DNA of 64,000 nt, taken from the NCBI GenBank assembly GCA_023389195.1, contig JAEWET010000023.1, positions 1 through 64,000 of the forward strand, read 5' to 3'. Source of the stretch: Aliihoeflea sp023389195 (lineage in GTDB: Bacteria; Pseudomonadota; Alphaproteobacteria; Rhizobiales; Rhizobiaceae). Both the position numbers and the translations under genes were made by a program. Positions 37,093-45,179 of the stretch are shown here, piece after piece (the stretch's first letter is position 1; the number at the start of each line of letters is the position of its first letter). The notes beneath the pieces were generated by a model, which saw only the letters and a list, made by a program, of their open reading frames with translations, was not told the DNA's origin and did no database searches.

Positions 37093-37205
37093 GCCCCCCT
37101 CTGTCCTGCCGGACATCTCCCCCGCAAGGGGGGAGATCAGTCTCGTCATTGCCGCGCGTGATCTCCCCCCTTGCGGGGGAGATGGGCGGCAGCCCAGAGG
37201 GGGGC
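37093..37205. repeat. RIME-like inverted-repeat element, copy 3
   Basis: Arms of about 45 bases start GCCCCCCTCTGTCCTGCCGG and are mirrored at the right end (CCCAGAGGGGGGC). The spacer AGTCTCGTCAT-TGCCGCGCG is nearly the same as in copy 2. It fills the gap between phnJ and phnK. Confidence 0.92.
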
Positions 37206-37223
37206 GCGACGAAGTGAATCCGG

Positions 37224-38105
37224 TCATCGCAATGTCCCTTCCTGCTGGCCGCGATGGCCTTCGCCCTGCAGGCTCTCGCAATGATCCGTATCCGAGCAGA
37301 CGAACATGTGTCCGCCGCGGTCGTCGAGAATGACCTCGTCGAGATAGACACCTTCCGCTCCGCAAAGCGCGCAGGGCTTGTCGAAGGTCTGGACCGCGAA
37401 GGGGTGGTCGTCGAAGTCGAGGCTTTCGACGCGCGTGAAGGGCGGCAGGGCGTAGATGCGCTTTTCGCGGCCGGCACCGAAGAGCTGGAGCGCGGGAGAC
37501 ATGTGCATCTTGGGATTGTCGAATTTTGGCGTCGGCGAGGGGTCCATCACGTAGCGGCCCTCGACCTTGACCGGGTAGGCGTAGGTAGTGGCAATGCGGC
37601 CATGGGTGGCGATGTCCTCGTAGAGCTTGACGTGCATCAGCCCGTATTCCTCGAGCGCGTGCATCAGCCGCGTCTCGGTCTCGCGCGGTTCGAGAAAGCG
37701 CAGAGGCTCGGGGATCGGCACCTGGTAGACGAGAGTCTGGCCGGCCTGGAGCGGCTGCTCGGGGATGCGATGGCGGGTCTGGATGATCGTCGCCTCATCC
37801 GTGCGCGTCGTCACCGCGACATTGGCCACCTTCTGGAAGAAGGCGCGGATCGAGACGGCGTTGGTGGTGTCGTCGGCGCCCTGGTCGATGACCTTGAGCA
37901 CGTCGTCCGGCCCGATGATCGCCGCCGTCACCTGCACGCCTCCGGTGCCCCAGCCATAGGGCATTGGCATCTCGCGGCTGGCGAACGGCACCTGATAGCC
38001 GGGGATGGCGATCGCCTTCAGGATCGCACGGCGGATCATGCGCTTGGTCTGCTCGTCCAGATAGGCGAAGTTGTAGCTCGGAAAAGAGCCCGTCGGCGCG
38101 TTCAT
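37224..38105 (-). CDS. phnJ: C-P lyase catalytic subunit PhnJ
   Basis: Radical SAM enzyme (293 residues) that breaks the carbon-phosphorus bond of alpha-D-ribose 1-methylphosphonate 5-phosphate. The four cysteines of the iron-sulfur region, C245, C248, C270 and C276, keep the C-x2-C-x21-C-x5-C spacing of PhnJ. The ATG overlaps the phnI stop (ATGA). Length and order are normal. Confidence 0.97.
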   Translation of the reverse strand: MNAPTGSFPSYNFAYLDEQTKRMIRRAILKAIAIPGYQVPFASREMPMPYGWGTGGVQVTAAIIGPDDVLKVIDQGADDTTNAVSIRAFFQKVANVAVTTRTDEATIIQTRHRIPEQPLQAGQTLVYQVPIPEPLRFLEPRETETRLMHALEEYGLMHVKLYEDIATHGRIATTYAYPVKVEGRYVMDPSPTPKFDNPKMHMSPALQLFGAGREKRIYALPPFTRVESLDFDDHPFAVQTFDKPCALCGAEGVYLDEVILDDRGGHMFVCSDTDHCESLQGEGHRGQQEGTLR

Positions 38106-39190
38106 TCGGCCGCCTCCTTGATGTCGGTCGCTTCCTTGTGTTCGGTGCGCATGCGGCGCACGAGGTCGAGTTCGGCCTGGAAGTCGACATAGTGCGGCAG
38201 CTTCAGATGCTCGACGAAGCCCGTCGCCTGGACGTTGTCGGAATGCGAGATGACGAACTCCTCGTCCTGCGCGGGGGCAACGATATCCTCGCCGAATTCA
38301 GCCGCGCGCAGCGCCCGGTCGCACAGAGCCATCGCCATCGCCTTGCGCTCCGACTGGCCGAAGACGAGGCCGTAGCCGCGGGTGAACTGCGGCGGCGCCT
38401 TGGCCGAGCCCTTGAACTGGTTGACCATCTGGCACTCGGTCAGCCGGACGCGGCCGAGCGGCGCGGGGAAGGGGAGTTCGGGAACGTCGAGCTCGATCTC
38501 GACCTCACCGATGCGGATTTCGCCGACGAAGGGGTGGGAACGGGCGTAGCCGCGCTGGGTCGAATAGGCGAGCGCGAGGAGGAAGCCTTCGTCGCCGCGC
38601 GAGAGCGCCTGAAGCCGGCCGTCGCGTGGCAGCGGAAACTCCATCGGCGTGCGGGTGATGTCGGTGACCTCGCCATTGCCGGCGCCGTCCGGCTCGATCA
38701 GGCCGTCATGGCCGAGGAGGTCGGTGACCCGTGGGGAAGCTTCGCCTGCGGCTTCGCGGCGCTCGGGCGCGGGCGGTTCGCCGCCGTCGGCGAGTTCGGG
38801 TTCGAGCAGGCGGTGGGTGTAGTCGAAGGTTGGGCCGAGCACCTGGCCACCGGGAAGGTCCTTGAAGGTCGCGGAGATGCGGCGCTCGATCTGCATCGCC
38901 CCGGTATCGACGGGAAGCGAATAGCCGAAGCGCGGCAGTGTCGTCCGGTAGGCGCGCACGAGGAAGATCGCCTCGATCATGTCGCCGCGCGCCTGCATCA
39001 GCGCCAGGCCGGCGAGGTCGCGGTCATAGAGCGCTCCCTCGGCCATGACGCGGTCGACGCCGAGCGCAAGCTGCTCGACGATCTGCGACGGATGCAGCAC
39101 AGGGACGGCAGGATCGCCGCGGCGCCGGTCGGCGAGCAGGCGATGGGCGTTGCGGATGGCGGCCTCACCGCCCTTGACAGCAACATACAT
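38102..39190 (-). CDS. phnI: C-P lyase complex protein PhnI
   Basis: Nucleosidase subunit (362 residues) of the PhnGHIJ core; it swaps the adenine of ATP for phosphonate with PhnG, H and L. It starts MYVAVKGGEAAIRNAHRLL, the conserved PhnI N-terminus. It lies 3 bp after phnH and overlaps phnJ by four bases. The 681-residue open frame on the other strand is a shadow. Confidence 0.95.
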   Translation of the reverse strand: MYVAVKGGEAAIRNAHRLLADRRRGDPAVPVLHPSQIVEQLALGVDRVMAEGALYDRDLAGLALMQARGDMIEAIFLVRAYRTTLPRFGYSLPVDTGAMQIERRISATFKDLPGGQVLGPTFDYTHRLLEPELADGGEPPAPERREAAGEASPRVTDLLGHDGLIEPDGAGNGEVTDITRTPMEFPLPRDGRLQALSRGDEGFLLALAYSTQRGYARSHPFVGEIRIGEVEIELDVPELPFPAPLGRVRLTECQMVNQFKGSAKAPPQFTRGYGLVFGQSERKAMAMALCDRALRAAEFGEDIVAPAQDEEFVISHSDNVQATGFVEHLKLPHYVDFQAELDLVRRMRTEHKEATDIKEAAE

Positions 39191-39193
39191 GGC

Positions 39194-39805
39194 TCACGCC
39201 TCCGCCGGTTCGAGGATGCGCGTGGTGCGCGGCAGGCAGGCAAGTTCGTGGCGTGCGGCGAAGACGAGGTCGACGCCGCGCGGGAAGCGGGCGCCGTTAT
39301 CGCGCCACTGCGACGGGAACTCACCCGGTATGGCGGACGGCGCGAGGCTCGAACGCTGCTCGATGCCGGGACCTTCGAGGACAAGCGGCTCGCCGCCGTC
39401 CAGCGCGTCGACGATCAGGACGAGTGTGGTCGAACGGTCCGGATAGTCCTGGCTGCCCTCTGCGAAGGCGTCGAGGTTCGGCATGGACGATGGGTCGGCT
39501 ACGAAGGCGAACTGGGCCTGCGCGGGGTCGTCGACGATGGTGGCACCGGTCTGATAGCGCAGCCAAGCGATGACGGCTTCGGTCGACAGCGGCGCGTCGA
39601 GCCAGATCGCGATGTCCTGGTCGCAGAGCGTCAGCGCGAGCGCGCCGGCTGTCGGCGAGAAAGGGAACGGCGGCATGGCGGTGGCTTCTATGAGCCTGCG
39701 GGTTCCGGGCTCGGCCATTGCGTTCATCACGGCGCGGAACGTCGCCTGTGCGTCGAAAACCGGATCGGGAAAGCCGCCTTCGAGGGCGATCGTCGCGGCA
39801 TTCAT
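39194..39805 (-). CDS. phnH: C-P lyase complex protein PhnH
   Basis: Core subunit (203 residues) of the C-P lyase complex, recognised by PGFPDPVFDAQATFRAVMNAMAEPG-like features near the N-terminus (here GGFPDPVFDAQATFRAVMNA). It has no catalytic motif. Its ATG shares one base with the phnG stop, and phnI follows after 3 bp. Confidence 0.93.
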   Translation of the reverse strand: MNAATIALEGGFPDPVFDAQATFRAVMNAMAEPGTRRLIEATAMPPFPFSPTAGALALTLCDQDIAIWLDAPLSTEAVIAWLRYQTGATIVDDPAQAQFAFVADPSSMPNLDAFAEGSQDYPDRSTTLVLIVDALDGGEPLVLEGPGIEQRSSLAPSAIPGEFPSQWRDNGARFPRGVDLVFAARHELACLPRTTRILEPAEA

Positions 39806-40275
39806 CAGTCTTCTCCCCGTACCATCGTGAAAAAGTCGACCTTTGTGGCGGCGGTCTCTTCTGTCTTGCGCCGCTCGCCCTCCGCCTCTGCCTGCAAGAG
39901 CGGCTCGAAGACTGCGGCGATGACGCTGTCGTGGAGCGACGGGTTCTGGAAGGCGGCGTCGATCAGAGCTGCGAGTCTTGCCTTGGCGGCGTCGCGGCCG
40001 AGCGCATAGGCATGGCCGACTTCGCCTGTCTCAAGCCGGACCGATACGCGGGTGGCCGTCGCCTCGCCCAGATTGAAGGCGGCGGCGCCGCCGCCGATGC
40101 GGCCGCGCAAGGTGACGAGGCCTGTCTCTGGCTTGCGCATCTCACGGTACGCAGGCAGCGGGCCAAAGGTGGCGAGCGCGGTTTCGATCGCCGCGCGTGG
40201 CGCGCGGGCCAGAACGCCCATCAGGCGCTGCCGTTCGCTTTGGTCGGGTGCGGTAGGTGGCAAGATCATCTCCAC
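39805..40275 (-). CDS. phnG: C-P lyase complex protein PhnG
   Basis: First gene of the phnGHIJKL unit (156 residues), a core subunit with the family pattern RQRLMGVLARAP and later PETGLVTLRGRIGGGGAAFNLGE-like sequence. The start may be GTG at 40275 or ATG at 40269; GTG has a GGA five bases upstream. A palindromic operator candidate and a PHO-box-like site lie just upstream. Confidence 0.93.
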   Translation of the reverse strand: MEMILPPTAPDQSERQRLMGVLARAPRAAIETALATFGPLPAYREMRKPETGLVTLRGRIGGGAAAFNLGEATATRVSVRLETGEVGHAYALGRDAAKARLAALIDAAFQNPSLHDSVIAAVFEPLLQAEAEGERRKTEETAATKVDFFTMVRGED

Positions 40276-40283
40276 TTGTCCGG

Positions 40284-40295
40284 TTTTCTAGACAA
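40284..40295. promoter_or_regulatory. Candidate PhnF operator
   Basis: The sequence TTTTCTAGACAA is one base from the perfect palindrome TTGTCTAGACAA, the type of site bound by HutC-subfamily GntR proteins. It lies 9 bp upstream of the phnG start and about 60 bp upstream of phnF, inside a wider TTGTC-N10-GACAA repeat (40276-40295). It would let PhnF repress the phnG unit and itself. Confidence 0.55.
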
Positions 40296-40325
40296 CCGTA
40301 TGATGCGACCAATTACGGGCGTTTC

Positions 40326-40343
40326 GTGACGGCCCGATGACAG
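40326..40343 (-). promoter_or_regulatory. PHO-box-like site upstream of phnG
   Basis: On the minus strand the sequence CTGTCATCGGGCCGTCAC has two PhoB half-sites (CTGTCAT and CCGTCAC) 11 bp apart. It points toward phnG, 51-68 bp from its start. This is the closest match to the known PHO box in the window. Confidence 0.7.
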
Positions 40344-40355
40344 GAGACGCATTTG

Positions 40356-41084
40356 ATGGACGGCACGATCCGGCGGGCGGGCGGCGTCGCCCTGTGGCGG
40401 CAGGCGGCCGACCGGCTGCGCGACATGATCGACGGCGGGGAGTTTGCGCAGACGCAGCGGCTGCCGTCTGAGGCCGAACTCGCGCTCCGCTTCGGGATCA
40501 ACCGCCACACGCTGCGGGCGGCGATTGCCGGCCTGGTGCGCGAGGGGCTGTTGCGCAGCGAGCAGGGGCGGGGAACCTTTGTCGCCGCGCAGGATCGGCT
40601 GTCCTATCCGATTGGGCAGCGCACGCGCTTTTCAGAAGGGCTGGACGGGCAGGCGAGCGATCTGAAGACGCTCGTTCTCGACGAGACGCGCGAAGCGGCC
40701 AGCCAGAAGCTGGCTGGCTTGCTCAACGTGCCTGAGGGAGCCGAACTCGTGCGGCTCGGCACGATCGGCTTTGCCGACCAGGTTCCGGTCTCGGTCGCCA
40801 CGCACTGGTTCGAGGCAGCGCGCGTTCCCGACATCGGCGCGCTGCTGCGTGCGACGGGGTCGATCTCGAAGTCGCTCGCGGCGGTCGGCATGGGCGACTA
40901 TGTCCGCGCGTCGACGCGGATCACCGCGCGCCGGGCGTCGTCGCGCGATGCCGAGGCGCTGCGGCTCGCGGAAGGCGCGCCCGTGCTGATGGTCGAGGCG
41001 GTGAACGCGCATGGCGGGCGCCCGATCCAGGTTTCACGCAGCCGTTTCGCCGCTGACCGGATCGAATTGACCGTTGGAAGATAG
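40356..41084 (+). CDS. phnF: Phosphonate regulator PhnF (GntR/HutC family)
   Basis: Transcription factor (242 residues) with an N-terminal winged helix (ALWRQAADRLRDMIDGGEF, LPSEAELALRFGINRHTLRAAI, GRGTFVA) and a C-terminal UTRA ligand domain (SEGLDGQASDLKTLVL to QVSRSRFAADRIELTV). It diverges from phnG across an 80-bp region with operator and PHO-box candidates. The start is ATG 40356, ten bases after AGGAG. Confidence 0.92.
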   Translation: MDGTIRRAGGVALWRQAADRLRDMIDGGEFAQTQRLPSEAELALRFGINRHTLRAAIAGLVREGLLRSEQGRGTFVAAQDRLSYPIGQRTRFSEGLDGQASDLKTLVLDETREAASQKLAGLLNVPEGAELVRLGTIGFADQVPVSVATHWFEAARVPDIGALLRATGSISKSLAAVGMGDYVRASTRITARRASSRDAEALRLAEGAPVLMVEAVNAHGGRPIQVSRSRFAADRIELTVGR

Positions 41085-41173
41085 AAGTCGCTTATGCGGA
41101 TCGGCCGATTATTTCATTGAGCGCGTGTGCCCTGCGGCGCATCTCTAGGCCCGGATCGAACGGGACGGGTGTG

Positions 41174-41845
41174 ATGGGCGTTGTCGTACAGAACATCGAG
41201 CGGGCGCAGGCAGGCGTCATCGAGCGGCTGGCCGTCTGCGGCGTCGCCACGGTGCACGAGGCGCAGGGGCGGACGGGACTTCTCGCCAGCCACATGCGGC
41301 CGATCTATCGCGGCGCGCGGATCGCGGGAAGCGCGGTGACGATTTCGGCGCCGCCCGGCGACAACTGGATGATCCATGTTGCGATCGAGCAGTTGCAGGC
41401 CGGCGACATTTTGCTTCTTGCCCCGACGAGCCCCTGCAAGGACGGTTATTTCGGCGATCTTCTGGCCACGTCGGCGATGGCGCGCGGCTGTAAGGGGCTC
41501 GTGATCGATGCCGGCGTGCGCGACGTGGCCGACCTGACGCAGATGGGGTTCCCGGTCTGGTCGAAGGCGATCTTCGCGCAAGGGACGGTCAAGGAGACGC
41601 TCGGCTCGGTCAACGTGCCGGTCGTCTGCGCCGGCGCGCTGGTCCATCCGGGCGACGTGATCGTCGCGGATGATGACGGGGTGTGTGTCGTCAAGCGCGA
41701 GATGGCAGCCGAGATCGCCGACAAGGCGGAGGCGCGGGTCGCGGCGGAGGACGAGAAGCGCACGCGCATGGCTGCCGGCGAACTCGGCCTCGACATCTAC
41801 AAGATGCGCGAGCGGCTGGCCGCCAAGGGTCTCAAATACATCTGA
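41174..41845 (+). CDS. ligK: 4-carboxy-4-hydroxy-2-oxoadipate aldolase / oxaloacetate decarboxylase
   Basis: Class II aldolase (223 residues) of the RraA-like fold (LigK/ProA/GalC). It splits 4-carboxy-4-hydroxy-2-oxoadipate into pyruvate and oxaloacetate, the last step of gallate and protocatechuate 4,5-cleavage. The conserved start MGVVVQNIERA, GVATVHEAQGR, the active-site APTSPCKDGYFGDLLATS, the metal/substrate pair in VIDAGVRDV, and DDDGVCVV are all present. The start at 41174 matches the family N-terminus. It is 25 kb from galB and galD and 134 bp ahead of a TRAP operon. Confidence 0.92.
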   Translation: MGVVVQNIERAQAGVIERLAVCGVATVHEAQGRTGLLASHMRPIYRGARIAGSAVTISAPPGDNWMIHVAIEQLQAGDILLLAPTSPCKDGYFGDLLATSAMARGCKGLVIDAGVRDVADLTQMGFPVWSKAIFAQGTVKETLGSVNVPVVCAGALVHPGDVIVADDDGVCVVKREMAAEIADKAEARVAAEDEKRTRMAAGELGLDIYKMRERLAAKGLKYI

Positions 41846-41884
41846 CATCCCGCGCGTGCCGCTGCCGCATGCCTTCGATGACGC

Positions 41885-41945
41885 GGCGGCAAATATTTTG
41901 CATAGGGCCGGCCTATTTGTGGTGATCAACGATCGGGCGTACTCA
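41885..41945 (+). promoter_or_regulatory. AT-rich promoter region before dctP
   Basis: A short AT-rich island in an otherwise GC-rich stretch contains two nested inverted repeats: CAAATA-N18-TATTTG (41890-41919) and ATAGG-N5-CCTAT (41902-41916). It lies 61-90 bp upstream of dctP and is a reasonable promoter/operator candidate. No regulator is assigned. Confidence 0.4.
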
Positions 41946-41979
41946 TTCGCTGCCTAATTGATGAGCGAGGAACCCCATC

Positions 41980-42969
41980 ATGAACATGCCCTTCAAGGCC
42001 AACAAGATTCTCGGCAGCGCAATTGCAGCCGCTCTCCTTACCACCGCAACCGTCCACGCCGCAGACGTCGAGATCCGCCTCGGCCACGTGCTCGCCGAAA
42101 GCCATAGCTGGCATCAGGCCGCGCTCGGCTTTGCCGAACAGGTCGCCGCCGAGACCGACGGACGCGTCGAAGTGCGCGTCTTCCCGTCCGGCCAGCTCGG
42201 TACCGAAACCGAAGTGATCGAAGGCCTGCAGTTCGGCTCGGTCCAGGCAGCGATCATCGGCAGCGGATCGTTCCAGTCGATCGAGCCCAAGCTCGGCATC
42301 ATCGAGATGCCTTATGCCTGGTCCTCGCGCGAAGTCGCGTTCGAAGCGCTCGACGGCGAATTCGGCGACCAGCTTGCCGCGCTCCTCGCCGACAAGGGCA
42401 TCGTCAACCTCGCCTGGTGGGAAAACGGCTACCGCAACATCACCAACAATCGCGGCCCGATCGAAACGCCCGCTGACCTAGCAGGGCTCAAGATTCGCGT
42501 GACGCCCGATCCGATCCGCCTCGCGACGTTCCAGAGCTTCGGCGCCGAACCCGCGCCGCTCGCTTTCGGCGAGCTTTACTCCGCGCTCCAGCAGGGCGTG
42601 TTCGATGCCCAGGAAAACCCGGTCTCGATCATTCTCGGCTCGTCCTTCTACGAAGTGCAGGATTATCTGTCCCTGTCCGAGCACGTGTGGGGTGCGGCAT
42701 CGCTCGTCATCTCGCAGTCCGTCTGGGACCAGATCTCGGCGGAAGACCAGCCGATCGTGAAGGCGGCCGCCGAAGCCTGGCGCGACAAGCAGCGCGAGAT
42801 GGTCGGCTCGGCCAACGCCGAAGTCATCGCCGAGCTCGAGGAAAAGGGCATGGAAGTCAACGAGGTCGACAAGGCCGCCTTCATCGAAGCCGCGCAGCCG
42901 ATCTGGGATGCGCAGGCCGAGACGTTCGGTCCCGAGCTGATGTCGGCCATCGAGGCCTACCGCCAGTGA
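41980..42969 (+). CDS. dctP: TRAP transporter solute-binding protein, DctP family
   Basis: Periplasmic receptor (329 residues) with a signal peptide ending TTATVHAAD. It shows the DctP features IRLGHVLAESHSWHQAALGFAEQV, the binding-site Arg in GLKIRVTPDP, and GVFDAQENPVSII. The ligand is likely an organic acid; its place after the aldolase suggests an acid linked to aromatic breakdown. The stop overlaps the cupin GTG start (GTGA). Confidence 0.92.
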   Translation: MNMPFKANKILGSAIAAALLTTATVHAADVEIRLGHVLAESHSWHQAALGFAEQVAAETDGRVEVRVFPSGQLGTETEVIEGLQFGSVQAAIIGSGSFQSIEPKLGIIEMPYAWSSREVAFEALDGEFGDQLAALLADKGIVNLAWWENGYRNITNNRGPIETPADLAGLKIRVTPDPIRLATFQSFGAEPAPLAFGELYSALQQGVFDAQENPVSIILGSSFYEVQDYLSLSEHVWGAASLVISQSVWDQISAEDQPIVKAAAEAWRDKQREMVGSANAEVIAELEEKGMEVNEVDKAAFIEAAQPIWDAQAETFGPELMSAIEAYRQ

Positions 42970-43376
42970 GCGAGCTCGTCTGCGAGGTCATCGAACTGGA
43001 CGGGATCGAGCCCGTCCAGCTCTTCGATTTCCAGCAAAAGGTGCTGTTCTCGCCGAAAGAACGCGGCGAAGGCTTCATCAAGTTCGCGGTCACGACAGGA
43101 AAGCGCGGCGCAAAAAGCGTTGCGCATTCCCATCCCCGCGACGAGGTCACGCTGACGCTGAAGGGCGAGGCGATCCTGCGTGCGAACGGCAAGGAATATC
43201 ATTTGCGCGAAGGCTCGGCCGTGCGGCTGCCGCCCGGCCTCGACCACACGGTCGAGGTGATCTCCGACGAGTGGGTGGTGGTCGCCGCCTATTGCGACGA
43301 GTGCTCGCTGTGCCGCGCCGATATCAAGATACCTCCAACCGCCAGGACGGAACGCGAGGATGGTGGAAAAGTCTGA
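42966..43376 (+). CDS. Cupin-domain protein within TRAP operon
   Basis: Small cupin (136 residues). Cupin motif 1 is visible as AHSHPRDEVTLTLKGEAILRANG, and motif 2 as LPPGLDHTVEV, so metal ligands His, His, Glu and His are plausible. The start is GTG at 42966, overlapping the dctP stop by four bases, and the end overlaps dctQ by 17 bp. This tight fit means it is a real part of the operon. The function is unknown; ligand sensing or isomerisation are options. Confidence 0.82.
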   Translation: MSELVCEVIELDGIEPVQLFDFQQKVLFSPKERGEGFIKFAVTTGKRGAKSVAHSHPRDEVTLTLKGEAILRANGKEYHLREGSAVRLPPGLDHTVEVISDEWVVVAAYCDECSLCRADIKIPPTARTEREDGGKV

Positions 43377-43848
43377 AACGAAATCGGGTGTCTCGCGCGC
43401 TGTCGGGCTGCTCGACGGCGCAGCGCTCATCGCCGGATCGGTGGGCGTCGTCGCCTTCACGACGATCGTCATCTATGTGGTCGGCGCGCGCTACGTGCTC
43501 GGCCAGACGCCCTTCTGGGCCGAGGAACTGCCGCGGCTTCTGCTGATCTGGGTGACGTTCATCGGCGCGATCGCCGCCTTTGCGCGGGGCACCCATTTCG
43601 AGGCCGGCATCCTGCCGCTGATCGTGAAAAGCGAGAGCGTTCAGCGCGTTGCACGACTGGTCGCCGCGCTCGCCTCGGTCGCGTTCCTCGTCATCCTCGC
43701 CAAGACCGGCTTCGACATCACCAAGCACACCTGGGGCAACATGACGACGGCGCTGCGCTGGCCGGTGGGGCTGACCTATCTCGCGCTGCCGATCTGCTGC
43801 TCCCTTTCCGCGCTCGCCGTTCTCGGCCGCATCCTGGCCAGGGATTGA
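43360..43848 (+). CDS. dctQ: TRAP transporter small permease, DctQ family
   Basis: Four-segment membrane protein (162 residues) with the DctQ pattern, including FWAEELPRLLLIWVTFIGAIAAFARGTHFEAGIL (read in pieces). It starts inside the end of the cupin gene and is followed 4 bp later by dctM. Confidence 0.9.
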   Translation: MVEKSETKSGVSRAVGLLDGAALIAGSVGVVAFTTIVIYVVGARYVLGQTPFWAEELPRLLLIWVTFIGAIAAFARGTHFEAGILPLIVKSESVQRVARLVAALASVAFLVILAKTGFDITKHTWGNMTTALRWPVGLTYLALPICCSLSALAVLGRILARD

Positions 43849-43852
43849 CGAC

Positions 43853-45136
43853 ATGACATTCGAACTCGTTCTCCTTCTCGGCGTCTTCGTGGCGCTCGTC
43901 CTGATCGACGCGCCCATCGCGGTCGCGCTCGGGCTCGCCTCGGTCGTCTACATCCTCGTCGCAGACCTCGCGCCGATGATCGTCGTCGCGCAGCGCGCCG
44001 TGGCGGGCATCGACTCGTTCACCCTGCTCGCGATCCCGCTCTTCCTTCTCGCCGGGCTGCTGATGGTCCATGGCGGGCTGGCGCCGCGCATCGTGCGGCT
44101 CTGCTCGGCGATCGTCGGGCGCACGACCGGCGGCCTCGCCATCGTCATGGTGGCGGCGTGCATGCTCTTTGGCTCGCTTTCGGGTTCAGGCGTCGCGGAT
44201 GTCGTCGCCATCGGCACGATGATGCTGCCGGCGATGAAGGCGCGCGGCTATGACGAGGGCTTCTCGGCGTCGCTGCTCGGCACCGCTGGCTCGCTCGGCA
44301 CGGTCATCCCGCCCTCGATCGTTCTGATCGTCTATGGCACGGCGACCAATTCCTCGATCGGCCAGCTCTTCATCGCCTCGATCATTCCGGGCATCCTGCT
44401 CGGCGCCGGCCTGATGGTCGTCGCCTATTTCATCTCGCGCAAGAATGGCTGGAAGGGCGGCGACGCCTTCTCCTGGCCGGATTTCTGGAGCGCGCTTCGT
44501 GGCTCCTTCCTCGCGTTGCTGGCGCCGATCATCATCGTCGGCGGCATTCGCGGCGGGTTCTTCACGCCGACCGAGGCGGCGGGCATCGGCGTCCTTTATG
44601 CCATCATCGTCGGCGGCCTGATCTATCGCGAGCTGACCTTCCCGCTGATTGGCAGCCTCCTGCGCCAGACGACGGAGATGACCGGGGCGATCCTGATCGT
44701 CATCGCCAGTGCCTCGATCTTCGGCTGGATTCTCGCGGCCGAACAGGTGCCGCAGATCGCCGTCGACGCGATCTCAGGCTTCACCGACAGTGCAACGATC
44801 GCGCTGTTGCTGATGATGGCGGTGGTGCTGGTGCTCGGCACCTTCATGGAATCGATCGCCATCATCCTCGTGCTGGCGCCGGTTTTCCTGCCGATCCTGC
44901 GGCTCTACGGCATCGACCCCGTCTATTTCGGCATCCTCCTGACGATCAACCTGGCCATCGGCGCCAACACGCCGCCGCTCGGCATCGACCTGATGGCTGC
45001 CTGCCGGGTCGGCGGCATTCCGATGTCGCGCGCCTTCGGCTACCTGATGCCGTTCCTCGGCGTGATGACCGCGGTGCTCGTCTTCCTGGTGTTCGTGCCG
45101 TGGATCGTGACGGACCTTCCGCATCTGATCTTCTGA
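43853..45136 (+). CDS. dctM: TRAP transporter large permease, DctM family
   Basis: Twelve-segment ion-transporter-superfamily permease (427 residues). Conserved blocks include AIPLFLLAGLLM, GSLSGSGVADVVAIGTMMLPAMK, GTAGSLGTVIPPSIVLIVYG and IGANTPPLGIDLM. With DctP and DctQ it forms a complete sodium- or proton-coupled importer. The amidohydrolase gene follows after a 43-bp gap. Confidence 0.93.
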   Translation: MTFELVLLLGVFVALVLIDAPIAVALGLASVVYILVADLAPMIVVAQRAVAGIDSFTLLAIPLFLLAGLLMVHGGLAPRIVRLCSAIVGRTTGGLAIVMVAACMLFGSLSGSGVADVVAIGTMMLPAMKARGYDEGFSASLLGTAGSLGTVIPPSIVLIVYGTATNSSIGQLFIASIIPGILLGAGLMVVAYFISRKNGWKGGDAFSWPDFWSALRGSFLALLAPIIIVGGIRGGFFTPTEAAGIGVLYAIIVGGLIYRELTFPLIGSLLRQTTEMTGAILIVIASASIFGWILAAEQVPQIAVDAISGFTDSATIALLLMMAVVLVLGTFMESIAIILVLAPVFLPILRLYGIDPVYFGILLTINLAIGANTPPLGIDLMAACRVGGIPMSRAFGYLMPFLGVMTAVLVFLVFVPWIVTDLPHLIF

Positions 45137-45179
45137 CGGCTAAGCCGTTCCTAAACCCAAGCTTTTCAAGAGGATGAAG

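Noticed and set aside
33177..37205. Insertion sequences or miniature transposons as the source of the phn repeats
   Set aside because: No transposase, no clear target-site duplication. The arm pattern fits rhizobial intergenic palindromes better.
37964..40009. A 681-residue open frame on the plus strand
   Set aside because: It covers phnJ, phnI, phnH and part of phnG, all well recognised on the minus strand; no family features of its own.
41174..41845. RraA ribonuclease E inhibitor
   Set aside because: The fold is shared, but the LigK/GalC-type N-terminus and active-site blocks favour the aldolase.
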